A stretch of 64,000 nt of DNA from Terasakiella brassicae (GCF_014641495.1 NZ_BMHV01000018.1:1-64000); one strand, 5' to 3'; shown: positions 29,228-39,898, counted from the stretch's first letter. Program-made: numbers and translations. The notes: generated from the letters alone by a model not told the origin.

Positions 29228-30856
29228 TTACTCTTTACCGCGACGATGGAGGAGATCAAGCTCCCCTCCCAGTTTTTCCACATCCAAAATAATGAAATTA
29301 CTACCGCGAAAATCTTGCACAAAATCCACGGCCTTATCATCCGGGGCAGGCTGTTTCCAAAGTGTAATCACCTTGCTGCGTGGATGTGCAAGCACCCAAT
29401 CGGCCATATCATCCCCACGATCGGTTGCCAATTCTGCAATCGGTTTTTCCAAACGCCCTAGAAACTGGAACGTGCCGTGATACTTACCGACAAAGGCGAC
29501 TTCGTATCCATCGTCCTGCATATTTTTGATCTCGCGCCCCATCGCATGCAGATCAAAAGACTGTGCAAGATACGGCGCAAGCGCAAAATGAAGCGCAACC
29601 ACAAAGCCCGCCATCATGCTGGTAAAACCAATCACCGCAGATTTGTTATTCAAAACCGGTTTGGCAATCATATAAAGGGCGATTATGAAGGGGATCAGCA
29701 TCCAATAAGTCGGCAATATTCCCACCCAATCGGGCAATTTACGGATCGGCAAATAAGGTGCCGCCATTAAAACCAGGCTCAGCACAATCATAAATCCGGT
29801 AGGCAGTAAACGCCCCAGACGGGATGAAAACAATTCACCTTCATCCAGCACACGCGCCAAGACAAAGGCAAAGGCCGGAAAGATCGGCAACAGGTAATGG
29901 AGTTGCTTGCCGCTGATCAAGGAAAAGGCCACGAAGATTGGCACAAACCACAACAGGCAAAACCGGATCTGGCTTTCTTTAAAAATCACGCCTGCCTTTT
30001 GGATCAAACCGCGCCATAAGCTCGGCCAAAGGACCCAAGGCAGTAACAAGGGACCGATGACCGCCAGATACCACCACCACGGGCGCGCATGGGCAAAAGA
30101 TTGCACCACACGACCTGCCGTTTGTCCCCAAAATATGGCATTGCGATATTCTTCACCACCCTGAATGCCGGCCGGGATTGCCCATGCCAAGGCAATAACC
30201 GCCCCGCCCAGTACACACAGCAGAATATTCAGATACCACCGCTTGCGATTCTTGATGCGTTTTTCACAATCCCAAAACGGCAACAACAAGGCGATTGGCA
30301 AAATTTGCAGCAAGATCACCGGCCCCTTGGCCAGAACACCAAAGCCAATGGCAAGGGCCAAAAACCACCAGCCTTTCACATTGCCATCACGCCAGACCAT
30401 CAACAGGCCGAGCAATCCCCACAGGGTACAGGCGGCCACCAGCATGTCGAACATCGTCACGGTGGTAAACACAGTCCAAAAGGCCGCCCCCAGCAAAATA
30501 ATCGGGGAAAGGTCCGCAATCATCGGACGTTCGGGCCACAGTTTTTGTGCCATGCTGCGGGTTAAAAACAAACACGCCAATGCAAACAAGGGCGCAACCA
30601 ACGGCGGCCACCAGTCATTTACCCCGAAAACCGCCCAGCCCGCATTCATCACCCAAAACAGCAAAGGCGGTTTATGACTGTAGGTTTCTCCGTTCAAATG
30701 CGGAACAATAAAATCCCCGCGTTGCCACATTTCCCACGCCACCGCCAAATAGCGTGTTTCATCCACCGGCAAGGCCGGACGGGTCCAGATCGCAACCACG
30801 ACCAACACCAACCACATGACTGTAAACGTGACGGGCGACCAGTATTTCTGCAACAT
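29228..30856 (-). CDS. GT39/ArnT-type membrane glycosyltransferase
   Basis: A 542-residue polytopic inner-membrane protein. The first periplasmic loop contains PVDETRYLAVAWEMWQRGDFIVPHLNGETYSHKPPLLFW, with the catalytic Asp-Glu of the dolichyl/undecaprenyl-phosphate mannosyl- and aminoarabinose-transferases. About a dozen helices follow, plus a soluble C-terminal part. It probably moves a sugar from an undecaprenyl-phosphate carrier to lipid A or another envelope acceptor. ATG 30856 starts the family-like sequence, and a TTG at 30919 overlapping the upstream stop is the alternative. It is the last gene of the GT2-TVP38-GT39 operon. Confidence 0.9.
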   Translation of the reverse strand: MLQKYWSPVTFTVMWLVLVVVAIWTRPALPVDETRYLAVAWEMWQRGDFIVPHLNGETYSHKPPLLFWVMNAGWAVFGVNDWWPPLVAPLFALACLFLTRSMAQKLWPERPMIADLSPIILLGAAFWTVFTTVTMFDMLVAACTLWGLLGLLMVWRDGNVKGWWFLALAIGFGVLAKGPVILLQILPIALLLPFWDCEKRIKNRKRWYLNILLCVLGGAVIALAWAIPAGIQGGEEYRNAIFWGQTAGRVVQSFAHARPWWWYLAVIGPLLLPWVLWPSLWRGLIQKAGVIFKESQIRFCLLWFVPIFVAFSLISGKQLHYLLPIFPAFAFVLARVLDEGELFSSRLGRLLPTGFMIVLSLVLMAAPYLPIRKLPDWVGILPTYWMLIPFIIALYMIAKPVLNNKSAVIGFTSMMAGFVVALHFALAPYLAQSFDLHAMGREIKNMQDDGYEVAFVGKYHGTFQFLGRLEKPIAELATDRGDDMADWVLAHPRSKVITLWKQPAPDDKAVDFVQDFRGSNFIILDVEKLGGELDLLHRRGKE

Positions 30857-30915
30857 TATCCACACTTTCCTTGCCGATAGGCGACGGGCGTTTATGACAT
30901 TGAAAAAGGTTGGCT

Positions 30916-31647
30916 TCAAGCCTGCGATGAAGAAGAACCGCGATCACATTCGCGAACAATGGCTTCGGCCTCGTCTTCATCACCGCTCAGCTGGCTTTCG
31001 ATCTCGCGGCCCAATGTTTTGCCATGACGATATCGACGATAAAGATAGACCCCCAGCAAGCCGGAGCATAAAAACAACACCGCGCTTAACCCGATCCGCC
31101 AAACCGGGTCCACGTCCACACCACTGCCTGCCAAGGCAAAGACAATCGTTTGCGGGATATATCCGATAAGCGAGCCGATCACAAAAGGCAGCGCCCGCAC
31201 GCCGGACACCCCGGCGGCTGCATTTGTCGCAACGTTACTGCCCGCTGGCAATAAACGGATCAACAAAGACATAAGGAACGGACTTTCCGACAAAAATGCG
31301 TCAATCCGTTTCACTTTGCGGGGAAATTTGCGTTTGACAAAATTTCGACCCAAGGCCCGTGCGTACGTAAAGGTCAAAATACAGCCCACACCAACGGCCA
31401 GCACCGTGATCGTGGTGCCTTTCACAACGCCAAAGGCATAACCGCCCATAAATGCCAGAATTTGACGCGGGAAACCAACAGCGGCCAACACACCGCCCAG
31501 CGAAATAAAAATCACCCAGCCTTTTAAGCCCTGACCGCGCACATTCTCGTCGATCCAGCTTTCATCCATCCCCAAAGACAACAGATAAGCCGCCCCGGCG
31601 AGCGAACAGAGGAAAACCAGGCCCTTTATGAAGACCTTAAAATTCAT
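30916..31647 (-). CDS. TVP38/TMEM64 (VTT-domain) membrane protein
   Basis: A 243-residue inner-membrane protein with about six helices. The VTT/SNARE-associated signature is at GYAFGVVKGTTITVLAVGVGCILTFTYARALGR, and RLLPAGSNVATNAAAGVSGVRALPFVIGSLIGYIPQTIVF carries the conserved re-entrant region. Relatives are lipid scramblases/flippases, which suits a position between a GT2 that loads a polyprenyl phosphate and a GT39 that uses it. It overlaps the upstream GT2 by 4 bp. Confidence 0.88.
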   Translation of the reverse strand: MNFKVFIKGLVFLCSLAGAAYLLSLGMDESWIDENVRGQGLKGWVIFISLGGVLAAVGFPRQILAFMGGYAFGVVKGTTITVLAVGVGCILTFTYARALGRNFVKRKFPRKVKRIDAFLSESPFLMSLLIRLLPAGSNVATNAAAGVSGVRALPFVIGSLIGYIPQTIVFALAGSGVDVDPVWRIGLSAVLFLCSGLLGVYLYRRYRHGKTLGREIESQLSGDEDEAEAIVRECDRGSSSSQA

Positions 31648-32384
31648 GCGTCTTCCTTGGACGGTACAATCTCAGGCACCTTGCCCCGGCTTTGCAACCA
31701 CATCACACCCATAATATCGACAATGCCGACCCACAGGCGGTTCCACATGCCGTATTTAGACACCCCACGTTCACGCGCGCGGTGATTAACCTGTACCGAC
31801 TGCACACGTCCACCGCGCCGGATCATCAATGCCGGTAAAAAACGGTGCATGTGATTGAAATAAGGCAGGTCAAGGAATGCTTCGCGCGTAAAAACTTTTA
31901 ATCCGCATCCGGTATCAGGTGTGTTATCCCCCAGCAGACCGGCACGAATTTTATTGGCGTTGCGCGATTGCCATAATTTAAAGGCGCTGTCGTGACGCTT
32001 GGCCCGCCATCCCGCCATCAACAGAAAATCCTGATTATCGTCTTTGACCAATTCGTCATACAACGCCGGAATGTCCGCCGGATCGTTCTGCCCGTCCCCG
32101 TCCAACGTTGCAATCACACGCCCTTGGGCCTGTTTCACACCTGTACGTACAGCCGTACTTTGACCACAGGATTGACGGTGCGTCACCACACGCAGGTTAT
32201 CCAGTTTGGTCTGCATATCGCGTAATTTTTGCGGGGTGTCGTCATCACTGCCATCATCTACATAAACGATTTCAAACGAGATTTTCCCCGCCAGTGCCGC
32301 ACAGATTTCTTCAATCAGGGGCTGGATGTTTTCCGCTTCATTTTTAACAGGAACAACAACGGACATCTCTGGTGTGGTGATCAT
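31644..32384 (-). CDS. Polyprenyl-phosphate sugar transferase (GT2, DPM-like)
   Basis: A 246-residue family 2 glycosyltransferase resembling dolichyl/undecaprenyl-phosphate mannose or glucose synthases. MSVVVPVKNEAENIQPLIEEI opens the GT-A fold, IVYVDDGSDD binds nucleotide, and ATLDGDGQNDPADIP holds the metal-binding DGD. It lacks the C-terminal membrane segments seen in GtrB. ATG 32384 has AAGG upstream, with a TTG two codons earlier as alternative. It is the first gene of the operon with TVP38 and GT39. The predicted product is a polyprenyl-phosphate sugar (inference). Confidence 0.88.
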   Translation of the reverse strand: MITTPEMSVVVPVKNEAENIQPLIEEICAALAGKISFEIVYVDDGSDDDTPQKLRDMQTKLDNLRVVTHRQSCGQSTAVRTGVKQAQGRVIATLDGDGQNDPADIPALYDELVKDDNQDFLLMAGWRAKRHDSAFKLWQSRNANKIRAGLLGDNTPDTGCGLKVFTREAFLDLPYFNHMHRFLPALMIRRGGRVQSVQVNHRARERGVSKYGMWNRLWVGIVDIMGVMWLQSRGKVPEIVPSKEDA

Positions 32385-32580
32385 GGGCAATTAGCCTTGC
32401 TTGTATGGCACTTGAAACGCCGCGCATTATGGCCTTTTCATCCACTTTGTCTAGGATGAACTTTACAATCATTATGCCGCTAAAGACAATTGCGTGAACA
32501 TTTTGGAAAAGATACTTTTGCAGGATCTGTAAACAGGTGTAACAAGAAAGCATCGCGACACAATACCAAGGGAGTACACC

Positions 32581-33003
32581 GTGTCTGAACCATATGCCGG
32601 AGACATCACCCCCAAGCAGGCTTGGGAAATCCTTCAATCATCCAAAGATGCCGTTTTAATCGACGTACGGACCGAGGCCGAATGGGCCTGGGTCGGTCAG
32701 GTCAATCTGTCTTCCTTGGAAAAAGAACATCTGTTGGTGGAATGGAACCGCTTTCCCGGTGGGATGCGCAACGAAACCTTTATCGAAGATGTCGCCAAAC
32801 TGGTCCCCAACCAAACAACAGAACTGCTCATGCTCTGTCGTTCCGGTGTACGCTCCAAATATGCCGCCATCGCCCTAACGGCTGCCGGTTACAAAACCTG
32901 CTATAATATCGAAGGTGGATTTGAAGGCGATCACGACGACCAACGCCACCGGGGCACTGTCAATGGCTGGAAAGTTGCCGGCCTACCGTGGATGCAGGGG
33001 TAA
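32581..33003 (+). CDS. Rhodanese-like domain protein
   Basis: A 140-residue single rhodanese domain. ITPKQAWEILQSSKDAVLIDVRTEAEW opens the fold. The active loop CRSGVRSKYAA has the catalytic cysteine (Cys86), so sulfurtransferase activity is possible. The end GDHDDQRHRGTVNGWKVAGLPW is typical of a family common in alphaproteobacteria. It starts at GTG 32581 behind GGGAG. It is divergent from the GT2 operon and convergent with ccmB. The partner and physiological substrate are unknown. Confidence 0.9.
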   Translation: MSEPYAGDITPKQAWEILQSSKDAVLIDVRTEAEWAWVGQVNLSSLEKEHLLVEWNRFPGGMRNETFIEDVAKLVPNQTTELLMLCRSGVRSKYAAIALTAAGYKTCYNIEGGFEGDHDDQRHRGTVNGWKVAGLPWMQG

Positions 33004-33016
33004 CCCTGCACGCCAC

Positions 33017-33682
33017 TTACTCAACCGATTGACGGACCGCAGCCGCAGCCGCAAACGGGCAAAAGGCAAGGCAGGCAAACAAGATACCCGACAAGATCAG
33101 GATTTGTGATTTAACCGCAAATCCGCCGATCGCGGCTTCAATTAATCCCACACCGAAAATCAAAACGGGCACAAACAACGGCAGAACCAGCAGGGAGATC
33201 AACACCCCGCCGCGCCGTGACCCCAACACAAGGGCCGCCCCGATTGCCCCGATCAAACTTAACGCCGGGGTGCCGAGCAACAAGGCCAACATCAACATGG
33301 CAAAACCGTTGCCGTCCATATTCATCAAAACCGCCAATAAGGGCGAGGCAATCATTAAAGGAAGGCCTGTTGTCAGCCAATGCGCGGTAATTTTGGCCAA
33401 AACAATGATTTCCAACGGCATGGGGCTTAGGGTGAGTAGTTCCAGCGAGCCATCTTCATAATCGGTTTGAAACAGACGTTCCAACGACAGCATAGAGGCC
33501 AAAAGCGCCGCAACAAAAATCACCCCGCTGGCGACACGGGCGAGAATATTGCCTTCAGGTCCAATCCCGAACGGAAATAACACAACCGTCAAAACAAAAA
33601 ACATCACGACCATCACGCTGTCACTACCCTGACGCAGGGCAAGGCGCAAATCACGGCGCACAATAGAAAGAAAACGACCCAT
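33017..33682 (-). CDS. ccmB: Heme exporter membrane protein CcmB
   Basis: A 221-residue inner-membrane subunit of the CcmABCD system that releases heme-loaded CcmE for cytochrome c maturation. It starts IVRRDLRLALRQGSDSVMVVMFFVLTVVLFPFGIGPE and includes LERLFQTDYEDGSLELLTLSP, both diagnostic, with six helices. Its start overlaps the ccmA stop by one base. The usual ccmC does not follow; a rhodanese gene lies convergently instead. Confidence 0.95.
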   Translation of the reverse strand: MGRFLSIVRRDLRLALRQGSDSVMVVMFFVLTVVLFPFGIGPEGNILARVASGVIFVAALLASMLSLERLFQTDYEDGSLELLTLSPMPLEIIVLAKITAHWLTTGLPLMIASPLLAVLMNMDGNGFAMLMLALLLGTPALSLIGAIGAALVLGSRRGGVLISLLVLPLFVPVLIFGVGLIEAAIGGFAVKSQILILSGILFACLAFCPFAAAAAVRQSVE

Positions 33683-34353
33683 TAGATGCCCTCCGCCAGT
33701 AAAGATGCGCTTTCGTGACCGCGTGCAGCACTGAATTCACTGACATTTAAAATTTGCTGGTCTTTGATGTTCATATCAGAATGTGTTGAAAGAACCACCA
33801 TGCCCCCGTTGGCGCGGTGACTTTCAATCACATCTTCGAGTTTTTTGATGGATTCCTTGTCCAACGCCGTTGTTGGTTCATCTAACAACCACAAAGGAGA
33901 TTTCGACGCAATGATACGGGCGAGATTGGCGCGGCGTTTTTGTCCGGCAGATAAGAAACGTCCCGGCACATCAATTAAATGACCGATGGAAAAAATATCC
34001 AGGGCTTCTTTAAAGTTTGCTTGGGCTTCAGACGCATCACTGCGCAGGCCCGCCCAAAATTTCAGGTTTTCTTCCACTGTCAGAACCGGCTTAATCGCGT
34101 CATGGTGTCCGACATAATGTAAACGTTCGCGGTGTTCATCCATATCGTCAGAAACCACTTGATCATCCCACAACATGTCACCACTGGCGGCGTGAAGCAA
34201 ACCGGCCATCATGCGCAGCAAGGAAGACTTCCCCGCGCCATTATGACCGATCAGGGTCAAACAGCCCCCGCTTTCCATCGCAAAATTCAATTTTGAAAAG
34301 ACCAGTCGCTCCCCTCGGATACAGACCAAATCCCGTCCTGCAAAAGTCGCCAT
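33682..34353 (-). CDS. ccmA: Cytochrome c biogenesis ATPase CcmA
   Basis: The ATP-binding subunit of the heme-handling CcmAB(CD) transporter, 223 residues. Walker A is GHNGAGKSS, the signature LSAGQKRRANLARI and Walker B LWLLDEPTTALD. ATG 34353 has AGGGG just upstream and begins the family sequence (ATFAGRDLVCIRGERLVF). Further upstream codons in the same frame are not family-like. It is followed by ccmB with a one-base overlap. The di-heme peroxidase gene about 5 kb away is a likely client of this pathway. Confidence 0.95.
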   Translation of the reverse strand: MATFAGRDLVCIRGERLVFSKLNFAMESGGCLTLIGHNGAGKSSLLRMMAGLLHAASGDMLWDDQVVSDDMDEHRERLHYVGHHDAIKPVLTVEENLKFWAGLRSDASEAQANFKEALDIFSIGHLIDVPGRFLSAGQKRRANLARIIASKSPLWLLDEPTTALDKESIKKLEDVIESHRANGGMVVLSTHSDMNIKDQQILNVSEFSAARGHESASLLAEGI

Positions 34354-34391
34354 GACTTTCCCCTTCATACCGTTCAGCCTATTGTTAAAAC

Positions 34392-34425
34392 AAATCATCC
34401 CCGGGGGGCAAGTCCGAGGATGATT
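34392..34425 (-). terminator. Strong hairpin upstream of ccmA
   Basis: AAATCATCCCCGG pairs with CCGAGGATGATTT (13 bp, one mismatch) and is followed on the minus strand by GTTTTAAC. It lies about 40 bp ahead of ccmA, so it more likely ends transcription coming from the right (the binding-protein gene at 34651) than belongs to ccmA. The 225 bp between it and 34651 contain no convincing gene. Confidence 0.65.
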
Positions 34426-34650
34426 TGATGAGTTCTAGCATGATCGATTCGGTTATGGTCCAAGCGGTGTATCGAGTGTGTGTGTTTGATGGGATAAAAC
34501 CGTTTAAGGGCTTTGGGGATTATCGCGAGGGGGATATTCCTCAACACACCGTTCTTTCCATATTTCTTATTTAACACCGCAAATGGGGCAGTATTATGCG
34601 CCAAATCTGCCTTTTTTTGCCTTATTTAATTTTTTTGGAAAAAACGGATC

Positions 34651-35370
34651 TTATCGCAAATTGCGGGCAATGATTTGCTTAATCATGCCATTTGATTTCA
34701 GCCTATCAATCGCATGATTGATATCTTCCAATCGGTTTTCCAAGGATCGATGCAAACGCACAGAGACTTCAACAGAATAATAAGGGTCACCAAACTGGAC
34801 TTTAAATTTGTTGGAATTTATGTAAAACGAGGCCGCATGACGTTCCAACACGCCAACATCCACCTTGCCTTCATGCACCAGCCGCAAGACTTCCAACGGG
34901 TTGTCCCCATCTACACGGCGACCATAATTTTCCTGCCCCGGATATGTAAACCCGCGAATGCCCGCAACTGTTTTATCGGTTAAAACTGTCGTATCCGGCA
35001 CAGGAAAGGTTTTCCCTTTTGGAAAAACAAAAACCTCGATCAAATGATAGATCGGCTTGCTGAAGACATGAACATCTTGTTGTTTTGGAAACCAGATTTC
35101 ATTCAAACAGCAATCAACCGTCACATCGCCTGTTTTAAATTTTTTGCGCCCCTCAGCAATCGTAAAATCGACAAATTTTAAATCCACGCCGATTTCATGG
35201 GCAATTGCAGACATAATATCCACATTGATCCCACCGGGGCCAAATCCATTACGATGTTTAAACGGGGAAAGATCAGCATGCTGTACAGACATAACCCATT
35301 CTTGCGCGGATGCCTTGACAGACATGATCAAAGAAGCCAACAAAAAAATCAGAAACAGTCTTTTATGCAT
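34651..35370 (-). CDS. Periplasmic solute-binding protein, family 3 type
   Basis: A 239-residue secreted protein from the ATG at 35370, which gives a textbook signal peptide (KRLFLIFLLASLIMSVKASA). Other ATGs lie up to 53 codons upstream but add unlike sequence. The core has PFKHRNGFGPGGINVDIMSAIAHEIGVDLKFVDF and PNTTVL-type hinge regions of SBP_bac_3 proteins, plus VCCL-like DVTVDCCLNEIWFPKQQDVHVFSKPIY. No transporter is adjacent. It may bind amino acids or serve as a signalling receptor. Similar in type to the gene at 15690. Confidence 0.83.
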   Translation of the reverse strand: MHKRLFLIFLLASLIMSVKASAQEWVMSVQHADLSPFKHRNGFGPGGINVDIMSAIAHEIGVDLKFVDFTIAEGRKKFKTGDVTVDCCLNEIWFPKQQDVHVFSKPIYHLIEVFVFPKGKTFPVPDTTVLTDKTVAGIRGFTYPGQENYGRRVDGDNPLEVLRLVHEGKVDVGVLERHAASFYINSNKFKVQFGDPYYSVEVSVRLHRSLENRLEDINHAIDRLKSNGMIKQIIARNLR

Positions 35371-35573
35371 TTCCCGAGCAAACATTTTTATATCGTTCAT
35401 TTTGTGACGCGAGAGGCTTTTTATAAACCTATGATGGAAAGGCGTATAACTTACCCTCGCACAACCTATTATGTGAATATTACAAGGAAATTCCAGCATA
35501 AATATTGGCCAATCACCCAAATTTTTCAAATTTCATAAGGGAGTATGAATTTTTTACGTATTTGCGGGCAAAA

Positions 35574-35597
35574 AAAGGGTGCCTGATGACACCCTTT
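35574..35597 (-). terminator. Terminator of thiC
   Basis: AAAGGGTG, 8-nt loop, CACCCTTT: a perfect 8-bp stem followed on the minus strand by seven T. It lies 26 bp behind the thiC stop. Confidence 0.88.
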
Positions 35598-35622
35598 AAA
35601 AAATTTATCTCAATTTCTAGGT

Positions 35623-37452
<1,830 letters not shown>

Positions 37453-37491
37453 TCAGGAGATCCGGGAGGTGAGCGTTGGGGGAAATTACGT

Positions 37492-37576
37492 CCATCCCTA
37501 CGCCGGAATAACCCGGATCAGGTTCAAAGGGTTGTCACATGTTCGGACTCTCAGCCCTATTCAGGCACCCCTTGGC
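37492..37576 (-). promoter_or_regulatory. TPP riboswitch (THI element) of thiC
   Basis: Minus-strand reading gives AAGGGGTGCC near 37576, GGGCTGAGAG (37558-37549), CCCTTTGAACCTGATCCGGG (37531-37512) and TTATTCCGGCGTAGGGA ending near 37494. These are the conserved P1-P5 parts of the thiamine-diphosphate aptamer in normal order. It lies about 70 nt ahead of the thiC start; the expression platform (CAACGCTCACCTCCCGGATCTCC region) contains purine-poor segments able to mask the ribosome site. Confidence 0.95.
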
Positions 37577-37646
37577 ATCGGACTATAAGTGGGATAGTTG
37601 ACTATAAAGGTCAAGAAATTAGTTGAGAAAAACGTAACTCTCCCCT

Positions 37647-38606
37647 TCAGGCAGGATCTAAAGGGAAGCAACCGTTTGGCAGATTTGCCAAAATGGTTTC
37701 TTTCAACATTTCAGCAATTTGCATGTTGGGATAGGATGTTCTGAACGCCAAGGCAATATCACGTGACGGTGCCGGATTTTTAAAATAGGCATAGCGCACC
37801 GTTTTGCTGGCGCTTTTCGGGCAGGTATGTTCGGATTTGCACAAGAAATTTTCCAGCGCCGAAGTCGGCAGCACCGTAATACCGGTCCCCACCGCGACCA
37901 TATGGCGGATGGTTTCAAGGGAATTGCCTTCAATAATATTATGGACCCCTTTGCTGCTGTCTTCAAAACTATGGGGGGCTTCGCAAATTTCCAGCACCTG
38001 ATCGCGGAAACAATGACCTTTCCCCAACAGTAGCAATTTCTCATCCGCCAGTTCATCCCCGCCAATGTCATTGCGACCTTCCCAAGCGTGTCCTTTGGGA
38101 ACAGCGGCAACGAAGGGTTCTTTATAAAGGGGGATCGTGCTCATCCCCGGATGATCAAAGGGCAGGGCAACCAGTGCCATATCAATACGACCGTGGGCCA
38201 AAAACTCCAACAGGGTCGAGGTGAAATTTTCCTCAATCAACAAGGTCAGTTTTGGGGCATTTTGATGAACTTTCGGAATCAGATTCGGAAAAATATAAGG
38301 ACCAACCGAATAAATTGCCCCCAAACGCAGTGTGCCGGAGAGTTCCCCCCGCAGACCGTCTGCGATTTCCTTAATGCGGTCGACCTCTCCCACAGCCTTG
38401 GCGATTTGAGGTAAAATTTTATTGCCTTCCTCTGTTACTTTCAAAGAATTCTTAATTCTTTCAAACAGCGTGACATCCAGTTCCTCTTCCAGATTTTTAA
38501 TTGCCACACTCAGGGAGGGTTGGGACACATGACAAAGTTCGGCCGCCCGGCTAAAATTCTTTTCCTGAGCCACCATCAAGGCATAACGCAACTGTGTAAT
38601 CTTCAC
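37647..38606 (-). CDS. oxyR: Hydrogen-peroxide sensor regulator OxyR
   Basis: A 319-residue LysR-type regulator. The winged helix shows ITQLRYALMVAQEKNFSRAAELCHVSQPSLSVAIKNLE. The redox region GHCFRDQVLEIC places cysteines at positions 199 and 208 when counted from the GTG at 38606, the same numbers as in E. coli OxyR, so peroxide-driven disulfide switching is likely. AGGA precedes this GTG; the frame is open 16 codons further. It lies 88 bp behind a cytochrome c peroxidase gene, which it may regulate. Confidence 0.93.
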   Translation of the reverse strand: MKITQLRYALMVAQEKNFSRAAELCHVSQPSLSVAIKNLEEELDVTLFERIKNSLKVTEEGNKILPQIAKAVGEVDRIKEIADGLRGELSGTLRLGAIYSVGPYIFPNLIPKVHQNAPKLTLLIEENFTSTLLEFLAHGRIDMALVALPFDHPGMSTIPLYKEPFVAAVPKGHAWEGRNDIGGDELADEKLLLLGKGHCFRDQVLEICEAPHSFEDSSKGVHNIIEGNSLETIRHMVAVGTGITVLPTSALENFLCKSEHTCPKSASKTVRYAYFKNPAPSRDIALAFRTSYPNMQIAEMLKETILANLPNGCFPLDPA

Positions 38607-38635
38607 GGACCTGTTCCTTTTACGCTTAAAACGCC

Positions 38636-38672
38636 AAGAGGGAAGAGACGACATTTGCCGCCTCTTCCTCTT
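38636..38672 (-). terminator. Hairpin between peroxidase and oxyR
   Basis: AAGAGGGAAGAG and CTCTTCCTCTT pair over 11 bp with one bulged G. It lies just behind the peroxidase stop and 30 bp before the oxyR start; the minus-strand tail (GGCGTTTTAAG) is moderately T-rich. Probably a terminator or attenuator. Confidence 0.5.
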
Positions 38673-38693
38673 TTCAACTGCTTTACTTTTTAC

Positions 38694-39743
38694 TTATTTC
38701 ATTTCTAAAGGTTTTGGCGTTGTCGCGCTTGACTTAGGTAAAATCGGATACTCGATTTTTGGCTGATCGCCCGTTAAAGTGCGCAAGAAAGCTGTGATAG
38801 ACTCAACTTCTTTTTCAGACAGTTTTTCACCTAACTGGCTTGTTCCCATAATGGAAACCGCCTGTTTCAGGTCCCAAACCTTACCGGAATGGAAATAAGG
38901 CGCTGTCAATTCAATGTTACGCAACGGTGCAGCACGGAAGACATAGGAATCATCGGCGGTTTCGGTAACAGCAAAACGACCTTTGTCGCCTTCGGGCAAA
39001 ATTTCAGAACCGGGTTTTTCAACAACACCGAACGGGTAATACCCTTCGCCACCAAAGTTTGTGCCGGCATGACACGCCACGCAGCCTTTTTCCATAAACA
39101 GATCAAGACCTTCGGCTTCCACTTTATTCAGGGCGGATTTATCCCCCATCAGGAACTGGTCAAATTTGGAATTTGGTGTAATCAAGGTGGCTTCGAATGC
39201 CTCAATTGCGCGCGCCATATTATCAAAGCTTACCGGATCTTTATCGTTCGGGAAGGCTTTGGCAAACATGGCGACATAATCGGGCATGCTTTTCAATGTT
39301 TCCACAACGCGTTCGGGCTTGTTGTTCATTTCAACACCGGCCTGAACCGGACCTTTGGCCTGTGCTTTCAAATCCGCTGCACGACCATCCCAGAACTGGG
39401 CAATGTTGAACACGGCATTGAAAGCGGTTGGTGCATTACGCGGCCCCTTGGCCCAACCATGACCGATGGATGTTTCCAGGTTGTCATCCCCGCCCATACC
39501 AACGTTATGGCAGGTGTTACAGCTGATCAAATGACTGGCAGACAAACGCGGGTCCATAAACAGCATTTTACCAAGTTCGACTTTATCGGAAGTCACTTTG
39601 TTGTCGGCAATTTCCGGCACAGTCGTCGGAATAGCCTTAAAACTTTCTTTTGCGCGTGCCAGTAGATCGTCAGCCGCCATTGCCGGCTGTACGAATGCGC
39701 ATGTGGCTGCAATAAGCGATAATCCTACAAAGATACGTTTCAT
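38694..39743 (-). CDS. Di-heme cytochrome c peroxidase
   Basis: A 349-residue periplasmic enzyme that reduces hydrogen peroxide with electrons from cytochrome c. The signal peptide KRIFVGLSLIAATCAFVQPAMA is followed by two c-heme sites: CNTCH (75-79, the peroxidatic low-potential heme) and CVACH (221-225). GPRNAPTAFNAVFN and FRAAPLRNIELTAPYFHSGKVWDLKQAV are classical CCP/MauG-family motifs. The ATG at 39743 has GGAG six bases upstream. It is next to oxyR, and heme attachment needs the Ccm system encoded in part nearby. Confidence 0.93.
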   Translation of the reverse strand: MKRIFVGLSLIAATCAFVQPAMAADDLLARAKESFKAIPTTVPEIADNKVTSDKVELGKMLFMDPRLSASHLISCNTCHNVGMGGDDNLETSIGHGWAKGPRNAPTAFNAVFNIAQFWDGRAADLKAQAKGPVQAGVEMNNKPERVVETLKSMPDYVAMFAKAFPNDKDPVSFDNMARAIEAFEATLITPNSKFDQFLMGDKSALNKVEAEGLDLFMEKGCVACHAGTNFGGEGYYPFGVVEKPGSEILPEGDKGRFAVTETADDSYVFRAAPLRNIELTAPYFHSGKVWDLKQAVSIMGTSQLGEKLSEKEVESITAFLRTLTGDQPKIEYPILPKSSATTPKPLEMK

Positions 39744-39866
39744 TGTCTTCTCCATTAGTGAAACGGTATCCGGGGCATAACACCCCGACCCCACCCCCCA
39801 AAGATGGGCAGGTCAATGATGTAGAATTAGTCAAATGAAAGGAAATACTATTAATCAATCCAGACC

Positions 39867-39881
39867 ATAGAAAAAAACTAT
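39867..39881. promoter_or_regulatory. Candidate OxyR-type site upstream of the peroxidase gene
   Basis: ATAG-N7-CTAT matches one half of the OxyR tetramer consensus. It lies about 125 bp ahead of the peroxidase start. The second half-site at the expected 7-bp spacing is absent (a CTAT at 39848 is out of register), so this is suggestive only. Confidence 0.35.
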
Positions 39882-39898
39882 GTTCTAGTCATAAAAAT

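Noticed and set aside
34395-34604. 69-codon minus-strand frame upstream of ccmA
   Set aside because: It overlaps the strong terminator hairpin at 34392-34425, and its sequence has no recognisable feature.
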